A stretch of DNA of 64,000 nt from Mesorhizobium_K quangtriensis (lineage in GTDB: Bacteria > Pseudomonadota > Alphaproteobacteria > Rhizobiales > Rhizobiaceae), in contig NZ_JBEBMF010000003.1 in NCBI RefSeq assembly GCF_040081925.1, positions 496,001-560,000 on the forward strand, in the 5' to 3' direction. The translations under genes were made by a program, and so were the position numbers. Below, in pieces: positions 49,152-57,501 of this stretch; within the stretch, counting starts at the first letter, position 1; every line of letters begins with the position of its first letter. Below the pieces are notes generated by a model that ran no database searches, was not told the DNA's origin, and saw nothing but the letters and a program-made list of their open reading frames with translations.

Positions 49152-51578
49152 TTACTCGTCACTCGTACTGTCATTTTCGGTCGCGGCTTTTTTGCCGGCG
49201 ACGCCAAATTTGTGCTTCCTTAGCTCAATTTCTTCATCAGCCCTTCGACGCTCGTCACTAGAGGCCTTTGTCAGAGATGCGATTGCCTCTTTGGCGAAGC
49301 GCTTTACTTTGTCGGAGGAGTCATCCAACCAAGCCGACAAATTCTTGGCTTTCGCATCGTAAGCGTCGGCAATGCCGTACTCGCCCGAGGTCATTCCCGT
49401 AGTGTAGATCACTGCATAAACCTCCGAGAGAGAAGGGTGATCGGCCGGGAGCGCGTCCACGACGGCGCGGCACACGTCATGCAGGAAGTCCTCGCCATCA
49501 TAACTCCGCAGAACGGCAAGCACGAACTCTATATCTTTGATAGAGCCCGTACGTGTCATCGCAATGAGTTTTCTAGCGAAGTAGTCTGGAAAACCCGGGA
49601 AAATGTTACTGAGTAGCTTGGCCTCTCTGTACTGGAACAGGGGTCTGTCTAGGTCAAACCACGAGCGTGCCACCCCGATTGCGATTCCAGAGGATTTTTC
49701 GAGAACCTTCTGGAGTTGGTGAAAACTGTAAGGGACGGCCTGGTAGTCTCGACCTCCTAAGCCTGCATTCTCTCGCTCAATACGATGCCCGAAGAACCGG
49801 ATGATGCGTTCAGGGTCGTCTTCTGCAATTGGAACCAGTATCGCTTCTTCATGGAAATCTATATTTGGCGCGTTTAGAAGGCACTCGACGAACCGCTCTC
49901 GCTCTTTCCCGCTAAGACCCTTCACAACCGCGCCAAGCTCGGGACGAAACCAAAGTTCGTGTACCCAGCTAGCGTTGTTCTGGGCGCTCATCGCCTCAAT
50001 TGCTGGCAACATGACAGACGACGCTAGGTCGGGATGCGACTCATGGTTCGACACAGCCACTGACACGAACTGAACTAGTCCGTACATGTCGTTGGCCGCC
50101 AACTGCTTCGCCAACACCTTGTGAAGAATGTCGTGGTCGATGTCGTCACTCTTGATGAATAGCTTGGTGATCGGCGTCAGCAACTGGTCCCTCTCGATCC
50201 AGTCGAAAACTTGGGACCGCAACTCGGCCCTCTTTGAAGTGCCCCAAATTCCCCTTAGTAGTGGGATCACAAAATCGCGGACGTCATTCAGGTTCTCCCG
50301 AAGCAAGATCAACGCGAGGTCTGGACGCTGCTTCGCAAACCGCTCCAGGAATTCGTAGAATTTCGGAAATGTCGCGAGGTCGTCCGACTTGGTGCGTGAG
50401 AACTCGATGATGCGGGATCGCCATTGTGTCCATGAACCGTCGTCAACGCTGTCCGCATACTCTAGCGCGCGCGCCGAGCGATAGCGCTCAATAGCGGCGT
50501 AGTCTGTTTGGCTCTCACGGTCACCTTCCCAAGGGTGGAAGATGCTCTGGAATCCAATGAGGTCTCGATAAATCGCGTACTCGGGAAAACTCTCCAATAA
50601 CGACCTAATTCTTAAGGCCGCCTGGCTAACCGCCTCTGTCGGTGCATGATAGAAACGCCAGTAAGCATCATGCTCGATCTGCTGCATGACCGGAAGCGGT
50701 TGCGACGGGAGAATCTCAGCAAGGAAACTCAACACGTGAACGGTGTTGTCCGAGACCATTTGGGCGACGTCATCGCCGAACTTTCCGCGGTTCGGCATGC
50801 GCGTCGCTTCCATCATCGCGCTAATGACAGATAGCTTACGAGACACGTCTGGAGCGAAGTCATAGAACGATTCGAGCAATCCTAAAGTACGCAGCCGAAG
50901 TTCAACGACGCCGGTCGTGGGCGTAAGTGCCCCGCTTTGCCACGTGACACTCCGATAGTCCCAAGACGTTCCGGTGACGTTGGGCGATAGCAAATCTCCG
51001 GCGAGTTTGACGAGCGCGTCGAAGTTGCGCAAGCGATCGTCAGTGCTAAGTGATTCAAGATACGCAAGTATCTCCTTCTGTGGGGATATCCCAAGGCCAC
51101 CTCGGCCTTTGCCTGCAAAGACCACGTCGATGTTGTATTCCGCCAATGCGTGGAGTGCTTCGGAAGCCTTCTTTCTCACATCTTCATGGCCTGACATCGT
51201 TTGAGACAAAAGTGTCTCAAGCACCTCACTAACTTTGAAGTACCTAATCCGAGATATCACTTCTAAAGTTTCGGATATCAGCCTCGCATTGGTTTCGTAC
51301 TCTTCAGACCAATAGCCATCTAGCCCGTGCGTGAGTTCGAGCGTTTCAAGACGCTTAAGGAAATGTCGACAGGCGGATAGAGCGGTGTCCGGCACTCGGA
51401 AAGCAAACGTATCCAACAGCGTCAACTGTTCATTTAGGGTATCGAAGTCGGTCTCCTGCTCCAGGGCAGCAGCGATCTTTCCCGCCTCTCTCTCCAACGC
51501 TGTTCGCGACTTCTCGCCTTCGGTGCGAGCCAGTTGTTTGAGCACTTTCAGCCGACCTGAACCATACAGCGAACTCAT
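49152..51578 (-). CDS. Large helical-repeat-like protein, second gene of candidate defence pair
   Basis: An 808-residue, almost entirely helix-forming soluble protein I do not recognise. Many amphipathic helices such as SALHA-type EDVRKKASEALHALAEYNID suggest HEAT-like repeats. No Walker A, nuclease or membrane motif was found. The N-terminus contains LEREAGKIAAALEQETDFD. The C-terminus ends in a charged helical stretch with SSDKVKRFAKEAIASLTKAS and an acidic tail. GC content and codon choice are lower than in the neighbours. Its ATG overlaps the stop of the upstream nuclease-like gene (ATGA), so both are made together. It could be a sensor or scaffold for the nuclease. Confidence 0.85.
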   Translation of the reverse strand: MSSLYGSGRLKVLKQLARTEGEKSRTALEREAGKIAAALEQETDFDTLNEQLTLLDTFAFRVPDTALSACRHFLKRLETLELTHGLDGYWSEEYETNARLISETLEVISRIRYFKVSEVLETLLSQTMSGHEDVRKKASEALHALAEYNIDVVFAGKGRGGLGISPQKEILAYLESLSTDDRLRNFDALVKLAGDLLSPNVTGTSWDYRSVTWQSGALTPTTGVVELRLRTLGLLESFYDFAPDVSRKLSVISAMMEATRMPNRGKFGDDVAQMVSDNTVHVLSFLAEILPSQPLPVMQQIEHDAYWRFYHAPTEAVSQAALRIRSLLESFPEYAIYRDLIGFQSIFHPWEGDRESQTDYAAIERYRSARALEYADSVDDGSWTQWRSRIIEFSRTKSDDLATFPKFYEFLERFAKQRPDLALILLRENLNDVRDFVIPLLRGIWGTSKRAELRSQVFDWIERDQLLTPITKLFIKSDDIDHDILHKVLAKQLAANDMYGLVQFVSVAVSNHESHPDLASSVMLPAIEAMSAQNNASWVHELWFRPELGAVVKGLSGKERERFVECLLNAPNIDFHEEAILVPIAEDDPERIIRFFGHRIERENAGLGGRDYQAVPYSFHQLQKVLEKSSGIAIGVARSWFDLDRPLFQYREAKLLSNIFPGFPDYFARKLIAMTRTGSIKDIEFVLAVLRSYDGEDFLHDVCRAVVDALPADHPSLSEVYAVIYTTGMTSGEYGIADAYDAKAKNLSAWLDDSSDKVKRFAKEAIASLTKASSDERRRADEEIELRKHKFGVAGKKAATENDSTSDE

Positions 51579-52447
51579 GCCTCTAGTTCCTCCAGGAACT
51601 CGTCAACTAGGGTTTCAGCGGCCTGCTGACCGACTTCCTCAACGATCGAAAGATAGTGATTGTCTGTTATCTTAATAAGCCCAGCTTGCTGGAGGCGCTC
51701 GGCATTAATCAGGATAACTTCCTCGCTATAGCCGCGCGCTGCAATTCGACCAATCACCTCATCCTTTGTGGCCGGATCGAACCATTGGCTGTAACCGAGG
51801 AGACGGCGGCGGACCTCTTTATCCTCCTCCCCGAGGTCCTCCACTGCTTCGTTAAAGGCATTGATGTTTGTATTGTCAGCAGGGCCGAGCTCAACAACAG
51901 GAATGGGCGGTCGGCTCTGGTCAAATCGTCGTTCAAGAAATTCGTACAAATCCGGCGAAAAATCTTGCCCGGCAGAAAACCCTGGAAATAAGTTCGCAAG
52001 GCCGGCGTCGGCCAGCGCGAGTATTTCTCTAGCCAGGTGGCCGGAAGTCCAGATACTTATGTTGATATCAGGGTATTTTTCCCGCAGTTTGTGCACAAGA
52101 GCGTTCGCGTTCGCCGGTGTTTCTTTTTGATTGTGGACAAATATCCATACCTTCATCCGCTCGCCGAAAGCGGCTCGGGCTCCCTCAAAATCCTTCTCTA
52201 TTTTCCCTTCGACGTCGCGAGCGACAAATTGCTCAGGCGCGTTGCATTGAAAGACGGTCTGGTTTGAACGTCGATAACCATCACATTTGTAATCGCCGTA
52301 CTTGCCCTGGGGCTTCCACGGCTCAAAATCATCGCCCCATAGTTCGATTGCGGCGGCTGTGAAAAACTGCTCAAACGCTGCGCCCTTTTTGTCGAGCAGC
52401 GCGACTTTAATCATCAATGAAAGCAGCAGTCTGTCCGTTCCAGACAT
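51575..52447 (-). CDS. Restriction-endonuclease-like protein with C-terminal winged helix, first gene of candidate defence pair
   Basis: A 290-residue protein. The N-terminal half resembles the PD-(D/E)xK-type nuclease domain of ABC-three-component defence effectors. GAAFEQFF (E26) comes first, then the pair GKYGDYKCDGY (D52, D56) and FQCNAPEQF (Q67). GKIEKDFEGARAAF and a FVHN strand follow, then KYPDINISIWTSGHL. Residues about 215-270 (RRRLLGYSQWF ... RLQQAGLIKITDNHYLS) look like a winged helix that could bind DNA. The DNA is less GC-rich than its surroundings. The start is uncertain (52447 or 52414). It is coupled to the 808-residue partner. Confidence 0.83.
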   Translation of the reverse strand: MSGTDRLLLSLMIKVALLDKKGAAFEQFFTAAAIELWGDDFEPWKPQGKYGDYKCDGYRRSNQTVFQCNAPEQFVARDVEGKIEKDFEGARAAFGERMKVWIFVHNQKETPANANALVHKLREKYPDINISIWTSGHLAREILALADAGLANLFPGFSAGQDFSPDLYEFLERRFDQSRPPIPVVELGPADNTNINAFNEAVEDLGEEDKEVRRRLLGYSQWFDPATKDEVIGRIAARGYSEEVILINAERLQQAGLIKITDNHYLSIVEEVGQQAAETLVDEFLEELEA

Positions 52448-52587
52448 GTAAGCTTAGGTAAACTCCCTCATGTCGTCGTTTGATAACACGACCACTTGCC
52501 GAGTTCATTTCCTTATTCAGTGTCAGAATCCAAAATAGTTATAGCTGATTCAAATGTTTGCTTGCAGCATGCGCGTAGAGCGCCCCC

Positions 52588-52718
52588 TCATTCCGCCGCC
52601 TGCGCCTTCTTCCCCGGCCGTCTTCCCAGCAGTTCCTTGAGGAACTCCCCCGTATAACTCCGCTTCTCGGCCGCGATGTCTTCCGGGGTGCCTGACGCCA
52701 CGAGTTCGCCGTCGCCGC
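52588..52718 (-). pseudogene. Diverged fragment of the uvrA 3' end
   Basis: The minus strand encodes ELVASGTPEDIAAEKRSYTG, then KELLGRRPGKKAQAAE and a stop, nearly identical to the last 44 residues of the uvrA in this window (60350-60481). The DNA differs at many third positions, so the fragment was once part of a functional but different uvrA, not a recent copy of the local one. It cannot work on its own. Confidence 0.88.
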
Positions 52719-52719
52719 C

Positions 52720-52848
52720 ACGACGACCGCGATGCCGAAGCGACGGAGCATCGGCGCCGGGTCGACGGGCTTCGGCGCTGTGTTGCGCAGCGGTGGCGAT
52801 GCCACGACCAGACCGCGCGCGGCCGTGATGATCAGCCGCCGTGCGAGG
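52720..52848 (-). pseudogene. Fragment of the 48145-48996 hypothetical gene, fused to the uvrA scar
   Basis: The minus strand matches residues about 75-118 of the hypothetical gene (RRLIITAARGLVVASPPLRN, then PKPVDPAPMLRRFGIAVV) with scattered changes. It joins the uvrA fragment in a different frame at about 52719. The gene piece lacks both ends. The two fragments flank the foreign island on its right, and the intact gene flanks it on the left. Confidence 0.85.
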
Positions 52849-52951
52849 CATAAAGTGAAGTCAGTCGTTGTTCTGGATGTAAAATTGCATCGCAGGGAGA
52901 CATAGCAGTTCGGGCACATGGGGTAAGTCCGCTAGCAACTGTAGCTGACTT

Positions 52952-54733
52952 TCAATTGCGTCCGTTGTCTGGTTCCCTTGCCTGGCACAGGTTCGCTGCG
53001 AAGCTTTCTTCATCGGCGGGGAACCCGAACAGGTAGCCCTGGCCGATAGGACATCCCATGCCGGCCAGTAGCGCGCGCTGGGTCTCGGTCTCAATTCCCT
53101 CCGCGACAACCGCAATACCCAACGCGCGTCCAAGATCTATGATGGCGCGGACGATGACCATCTTGGAAGTACTCGCGGCCAGCTCGCCAACGAAGCTCCT
53201 GTCGATCTTGATTTCGGTCACCGGAAACGTCTCGAGCAGGCGGAGGCTCGAATAGCCGGTCCCGAAATCGTCGACCGACAGGCCGATGCCGAGATCGCGC
53301 AGCCGCCGTAACGCCTCCAGCACGGCGGGTGTGTTCTTGAGGAGCATGCTCTCGGTGATCTCCAGCGTCAGCCAGGACGCTTCCGCAGAGGTCTGCGCCA
53401 GCACCCGGGCCACTATTTCCGCCATGTCGCGGTGCAGGAATTCCGTGGCCGATACGTTCACCGAAAACCGCAGCGGCCGCTCCCGGTGCTCGTTGACGCG
53501 GCGTGCGAAGTCCGCGACGGTCCTGAGGCCGCGTTCGCCTAGGTCCAGAAGCAACCCGGTCCGCTCGGCCGCCTCTATGAAACGGCCAGGCGACTGCCTG
53601 CCGAACAACGGATGGTTCCACCGTATCAGCGCTTCCGCGCCAACCCATTCACCGGTTGCCAGGTCGATCTGGGGTTGGAAGTGATAGTCGAACTCGTCGT
53701 TTGCGATAGCGGCTCTCAGCTCGCGGGTCAGTCGGACCCTGCTGCGAGCGTTCTCCTGGTCGGCGCGCTGAAACCGGCGGGGGCCGCCGAGCTGGTCGGA
53801 CTTCGCCGCCTGCAGCGCGGTTCCCGCATTGCGAACCAGCGCGAGGGGGCTGCCGCCTGGTTCGCCGATGGCATAACCTATGGCAAAGCGCAGCGACACG
53901 CTCGCCCCCGGAACGACGAAGTCCTCGTCAAGCGCAGCGGAAATGCCTGTGACAATGCGTTGCGCGCTGGCTTCATCCGGCAGTTCGAAGGCCAATGCGA
54001 ACTCGTTTGCTCCCATACGGGCGACCGTGGCTGCCCCGGTCTTCTGCAACCGACGGCCAGTCTCGAGCAGCATGGCGTCGCCGACTTCGAAGCCCAATCC
54101 GGCATTGATGTCGTGGAAGTCGATAATGTCGAGCTTCACAATGAGAGCGGGGCCGGAATGCATTGCAAGGCGCCTTTGCGCCCCGACCATGAACGACTGC
54201 CGGTTGAGGCATCCCGTAGCGGTGTCGAAGTGGGCTGCGCTATCCAGGTCGATCTGCGTTTGCCGTATCGCCGACACGTCCCGGAGAATGCCAAGGTAGA
54301 GCGGTTCTCCAACGACCGCGAGCGGCCTCAAACTGAGGTGGTTCCAGAATGCCGAGCCGTCCTTGCGATAGTTGCGCAGCGTAACATCCACAGGTACCCC
54401 GGTCTCGATTGCAGCGCGGATGCGGGCAACTTCCGGCTGATCGCGATTGTTCCCCTGCAGGTAGCGGCAGTCCTTGCCGAGCACCTCGCTTCGCTCGTAT
54501 CCCGTCACGCGTTCGAATGCCCTGTTCACGTAAAGAAGGGGCGCATTTCCCGCGGAAACACGCGCGATTGCGACGCCGTCGGTCAGTTCCTCAACCAGTT
54601 TCCGGACAACCAGCCGAAGCACTGCGTCGGATATGTGTCCGCCTTGCTTGCCGACCGCCTGCTTGAGGTTTGCGAAATCCGACTGCGTGAGTTGCCTGAA
54701 GTCGTTCATGGCCCGAGCAATGGCGCGGTCCAT
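52952..54733 (-). CDS. LOV-GGDEF-EAL photoreceptor, probable light-modulated c-di-GMP phosphodiesterase
   Basis: A protein of 593 residues with three domains. The LOV domain (about 45-160 from this start) has the flavin-reactive cysteine in LGKDCRYLQGNN and the FMN-binding asparagines in RNYRKDG and FWNHL. The usual strand-end glutamine is leucine (YLGILRDV). The GGDEF domain (about 170-320) is degenerate (GANEF), so cyclase activity is unlikely. The EAL domain (about 335-585) has EALIRWNHP, NVSATEF, EITES, DDFGTGYSSL, KIDRSFV and AEGIET, so phosphodiesterase activity is expected. The start is unclear: TTG 54745, ATG 54733 and ATG 54709 are possible, none with a strong ribosome site. Confidence 0.9.
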   Translation of the reverse strand: MDRAIARAMNDFRQLTQSDFANLKQAVGKQGGHISDAVLRLVVRKLVEELTDGVAIARVSAGNAPLLYVNRAFERVTGYERSEVLGKDCRYLQGNNRDQPEVARIRAAIETGVPVDVTLRNYRKDGSAFWNHLSLRPLAVVGEPLYLGILRDVSAIRQTQIDLDSAAHFDTATGCLNRQSFMVGAQRRLAMHSGPALIVKLDIIDFHDINAGLGFEVGDAMLLETGRRLQKTGAATVARMGANEFALAFELPDEASAQRIVTGISAALDEDFVVPGASVSLRFAIGYAIGEPGGSPLALVRNAGTALQAAKSDQLGGPRRFQRADQENARSRVRLTRELRAAIANDEFDYHFQPQIDLATGEWVGAEALIRWNHPLFGRQSPGRFIEAAERTGLLLDLGERGLRTVADFARRVNEHRERPLRFSVNVSATEFLHRDMAEIVARVLAQTSAEASWLTLEITESMLLKNTPAVLEALRRLRDLGIGLSVDDFGTGYSSLRLLETFPVTEIKIDRSFVGELAASTSKMVIVRAIIDLGRALGIAVVAEGIETETQRALLAGMGCPIGQGYLFGFPADEESFAANLCQAREPDNGRN

Positions 54734-54775
54734 GCAGGGGGGCAATGCGCGGGCAGGGCCGTTTCAGGACAATTG

Positions 54776-55762
54776 TCAGCCCTTCTCGGACAAACTTGAC
54801 CTCGATCCATCCCCTGAAGTCCGGAAGCGTTCGCGGTAGTCGGTAGGGATGGATCCGATATGCGCGAGAAATGCGCGGCGCATCGCTCGCGCGGACGAAA
54901 AACCGCTCTTCGCGGCAATCGCATCGATGGTCAGCTGGCCAGCTTCAAGCAAATAGCGTGCGACGTCGATCCGCGTCAGGTCGACATAGTCAGACGGTGA
55001 GATTCCAACCTCCTGCGTGAAGACCCGCGTGAAGTTGCGTGGACTCATGGCGGCGATCTTCGCCAGGGCATCGACGGAAAGATCGGCGTTCGGATGAGTC
55101 AGGATATATTCCTGGACTTTCTGGAGTCGGCTGCGCTCCACTGTTTGCGCCGCGAGATGAACGCTGAATTGAGACTGGTCGCCGGGTCTCTTCAGAAAAG
55201 CGACCAGACGCCGCGCGACGTACAAGGCCACGGCGCGCCCCAGGTCCTCTTCAACGAGCGAAAGACCGAGATCGATTGCCGCGCTCGATCCGGCGGACGT
55301 GACAAGTGCGCCGTCCCGAATGAATACCCGGTCTCCATCCACCATCGCTTCGGGAAAGCGTTCCGCGAGAAGGGCCGCATACTGCCAATGTGTCGCTACG
55401 CGGCGGCCTGCGAGCAGCCCGGCAGAGCCCAGAAGGAAGGCTCCCGTGCAAACCGAACCGTACCGCCGTGTCTGCGGGGCCATCCGGCCGAGCCAGTCGA
55501 TGACTTCCAGGCCGGGAGCATTCGGAACGCCCACACTGCCGGCAACAAGCAGCGTATCGGGAACATCCTCGATCATACGGTAGACCGCGTCCGGCATGAC
55601 CCTTAGCCCCGAACTGCAGACGAGTGGGCGGTCCTCCTCTGCGACAATCGTGACGTCGTAAAAGGCTTTGCCAGCCCGGGCGTTCGCCTCGGAGAACACG
55701 TCCATGAGGCCGGCTAGTTCCAGTGAGTGGACATTCGACGGTGCGAAGATAACGATCCGCAT
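54776..55762 (-). CDS. GlxA-like transcriptional regulator (DJ-1/PfpI plus AraC DNA-binding domain)
   Basis: A 328-residue regulator. The N-terminal domain (about 1-170) is DJ-1/PfpI-like, with the nucleophile-elbow YGSVCTGAFLLGSAGLL. The C-terminal two-helix-turn-helix AraC domain (about 215-320) contains SPRNFTRVFTQEVGISPSDYV and IAAKSGFSSARAMRRAF. Members of this GlxA group often control amine or amino-acid catabolism. The target is unknown because no pathway is next to it. The ATG at 55762 fits the family better than an in-frame codon six residues upstream. It lies just upstream of the photoreceptor gene on the same strand. Confidence 0.9.
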   Translation of the reverse strand: MRIVIFAPSNVHSLELAGLMDVFSEANARAGKAFYDVTIVAEEDRPLVCSSGLRVMPDAVYRMIEDVPDTLLVAGSVGVPNAPGLEVIDWLGRMAPQTRRYGSVCTGAFLLGSAGLLAGRRVATHWQYAALLAERFPEAMVDGDRVFIRDGALVTSAGSSAAIDLGLSLVEEDLGRAVALYVARRLVAFLKRPGDQSQFSVHLAAQTVERSRLQKVQEYILTHPNADLSVDALAKIAAMSPRNFTRVFTQEVGISPSDYVDLTRIDVARYLLEAGQLTIDAIAAKSGFSSARAMRRAFLAHIGSIPTDYRERFRTSGDGSRSSLSEKG

Positions 55763-56096
55763 GGGGATTCTCCAACGCAAACGGCTGCTACCGCTATCGA
55801 CTGTACCACAGAGAGGGAGTGTCGGCTTATGCAGTCGCTTTCAACTTGAGAAACTGACCGGTGTTGCTGGCTTCTCCGCGGCGCGGGTGACTGGATCGCA
55901 CGCTCCGTCGCCGCGCCGGGCATGCGCAAAGTCAGGCGCAAACGTCAGCGACTGGTCAGGAATGCTTGCCATGCGTCATGCTCCCGTGCCCGACGGTTTT
56001 TCTGCAGCATAGCGCGCGCCGAAGCGAGACGGTATGGCCGGGCGGAACCTTATGCGGGCAAAGGCGTTGCGGGTCCGTGCACGCTTCGGAGGGGGA
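55763..56096. other. Intergenic region between GlxA-like and phospholipase D genes
   Basis: About 330 bases. It should hold divergent promoters. No confident gene, RNA or repeat was seen. Alternative phospholipase D starts at 56034 and 56052 fall in its last part. Confidence 0.5.
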
Positions 56097-57374
56097 ATGC
56101 GCGTCGGAAAAATCCTGTTTTTCATTGCCGCAGCGGCTGTGGGCGCGATCGCCACGCTTCTTGTCGTCAACCTGACGCCCGAGACGGCGGTCGTGCGCAA
56201 GATCGTACCGCACACATTCCCGGTCACGGACGAGCAGTTCCAGCGCACGATGGCGGGCTATTCCAACGGCGCGATCCCGGGCGGCAACGCGGTGCAGACG
56301 CTGGTCAACGGCGACGAGATATTCCCCTCGATGCTGGCCGAGATCAAAGCCGCGCGCTCCACCATCACCTTCGAAACCTACATCTACTGGTCGGGCGAGG
56401 TCGGCTACGAATTTGCGGGCGCGCTTGCCGCGAAGGCGCGCGAGGGCGTCGACGTGCGTGTGCTGATCGACTGGGTCGGCAGCCTGCCGTTCGACGAGGA
56501 TCTGATCCGCATCATGACGGATGCCGGCGTCCAGTTCGTGCGCTTCCGGCCGGTCCACTGGTACACGCTCGACCGCGTCAACAACCGCACGCACCGCAAA
56601 TTGCTGGTGGTCGACGGGCGCGTGGCGTTCACGGGCGGCGTCGGCATCGCCGACAAGTGGAAGGGCGACGCGCGCAACCCTGACGAATGGCGCGACACGC
56701 ACTACCATGTCACCGGTCCGGTGGTGGCGGCGTTCCAGGCGGGCTTTGCGGAGAACTGGCTGGAGGCGACGGGCGACACGCTGCTGGGCGACGGCTTCTA
56801 CCCGCCGCTGGAGCCGACCGGCGCCCTCGCAGCGCAATTCGTGCTTTCGTCGCAGCCCAACGGCTCACAGGACATGGAGCTCATGTTCCTGACCGCCATG
56901 GCCTCGGCGCAGAAAAACATCCGCATCGGCATGGCGTATTTTGTGCCCGACGAGACGTCTATGGCGCAGATCCTCGACGCGCGCCGGCGCGGCGTGGCGG
57001 TGGAGGTGATCGTGCCCAACCACCTGACCGACGTGCCCCTGGTGCGCAAGGCGTCGCGCCACTTCTGGGGCGAGCTGCTTGAGGCCGGCGTACGCATCCA
57101 CGAATACCAGCCGACCATGTACCATCCCAAGGTGCTGATCGTGGATGACGTCTGGACGAGCTTCGGCTCGACCAATTTCGACGAGCGCTCGCTCCGGCTG
57201 AACGACGAGGCCAGCCTGAACGTCTACGGCGCCGACTTCACCGCCACCCAGATCGATGTCTTCGAGGAAGACCTCCGCCGCTCGCGCGAAATCACCCTGG
57301 AGGAATGGCAGGCGCGACCGCTGAGCGAGAAGGTGACGGACTGGCTGGCGAGCACGCTGCGGTCGCAATTGTGA
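56097..57374 (+). CDS. Phospholipase D-family protein, probable cardiolipin synthase
   Basis: A 425-residue membrane-anchored enzyme. An N-terminal hydrophobic segment (ILFFIAAAAVGAIATLLVV) is followed by two phospholipase D half-domains. HKD motif 1 is HRKLLVVDGRVAFTGG, and motif 2 is YHPKVLIVDDVWTSFGSTNF. Two HKD motifs and one anchor fit bacterial cardiolipin synthase of the Cls type, which joins phosphatidylglycerol molecules. Other PLD activities remain possible. The ATG at 56097 follows GGAGGGGGA and is favoured over 56034. No partner gene is nearby. Confidence 0.85.
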   Translation: MRVGKILFFIAAAAVGAIATLLVVNLTPETAVVRKIVPHTFPVTDEQFQRTMAGYSNGAIPGGNAVQTLVNGDEIFPSMLAEIKAARSTITFETYIYWSGEVGYEFAGALAAKAREGVDVRVLIDWVGSLPFDEDLIRIMTDAGVQFVRFRPVHWYTLDRVNNRTHRKLLVVDGRVAFTGGVGIADKWKGDARNPDEWRDTHYHVTGPVVAAFQAGFAENWLEATGDTLLGDGFYPPLEPTGALAAQFVLSSQPNGSQDMELMFLTAMASAQKNIRIGMAYFVPDETSMAQILDARRRGVAVEVIVPNHLTDVPLVRKASRHFWGELLEAGVRIHEYQPTMYHPKVLIVDDVWTSFGSTNFDERSLRLNDEASLNVYGADFTATQIDVFEEDLRRSREITLEEWQARPLSEKVTDWLASTLRSQL

Positions 57375-57501
57375 TGGGCGAGAGCTGTCCCGGTCGTCGC
57401 TGGATAGGTGCCAATCAAGACTGCCGGCGACTGGCGAGAGCTTTGACCGACCGGCAAGCCCTTGTCCGGTCAGTCTATACTTCGACAACGGCCAGTCGCC
57501 C

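Noticed and set aside
52588..52851. An 87-codon gene ending in a UvrA-like tail
   Set aside because: It is the scar formed by joining two gene fragments, not a functional gene.
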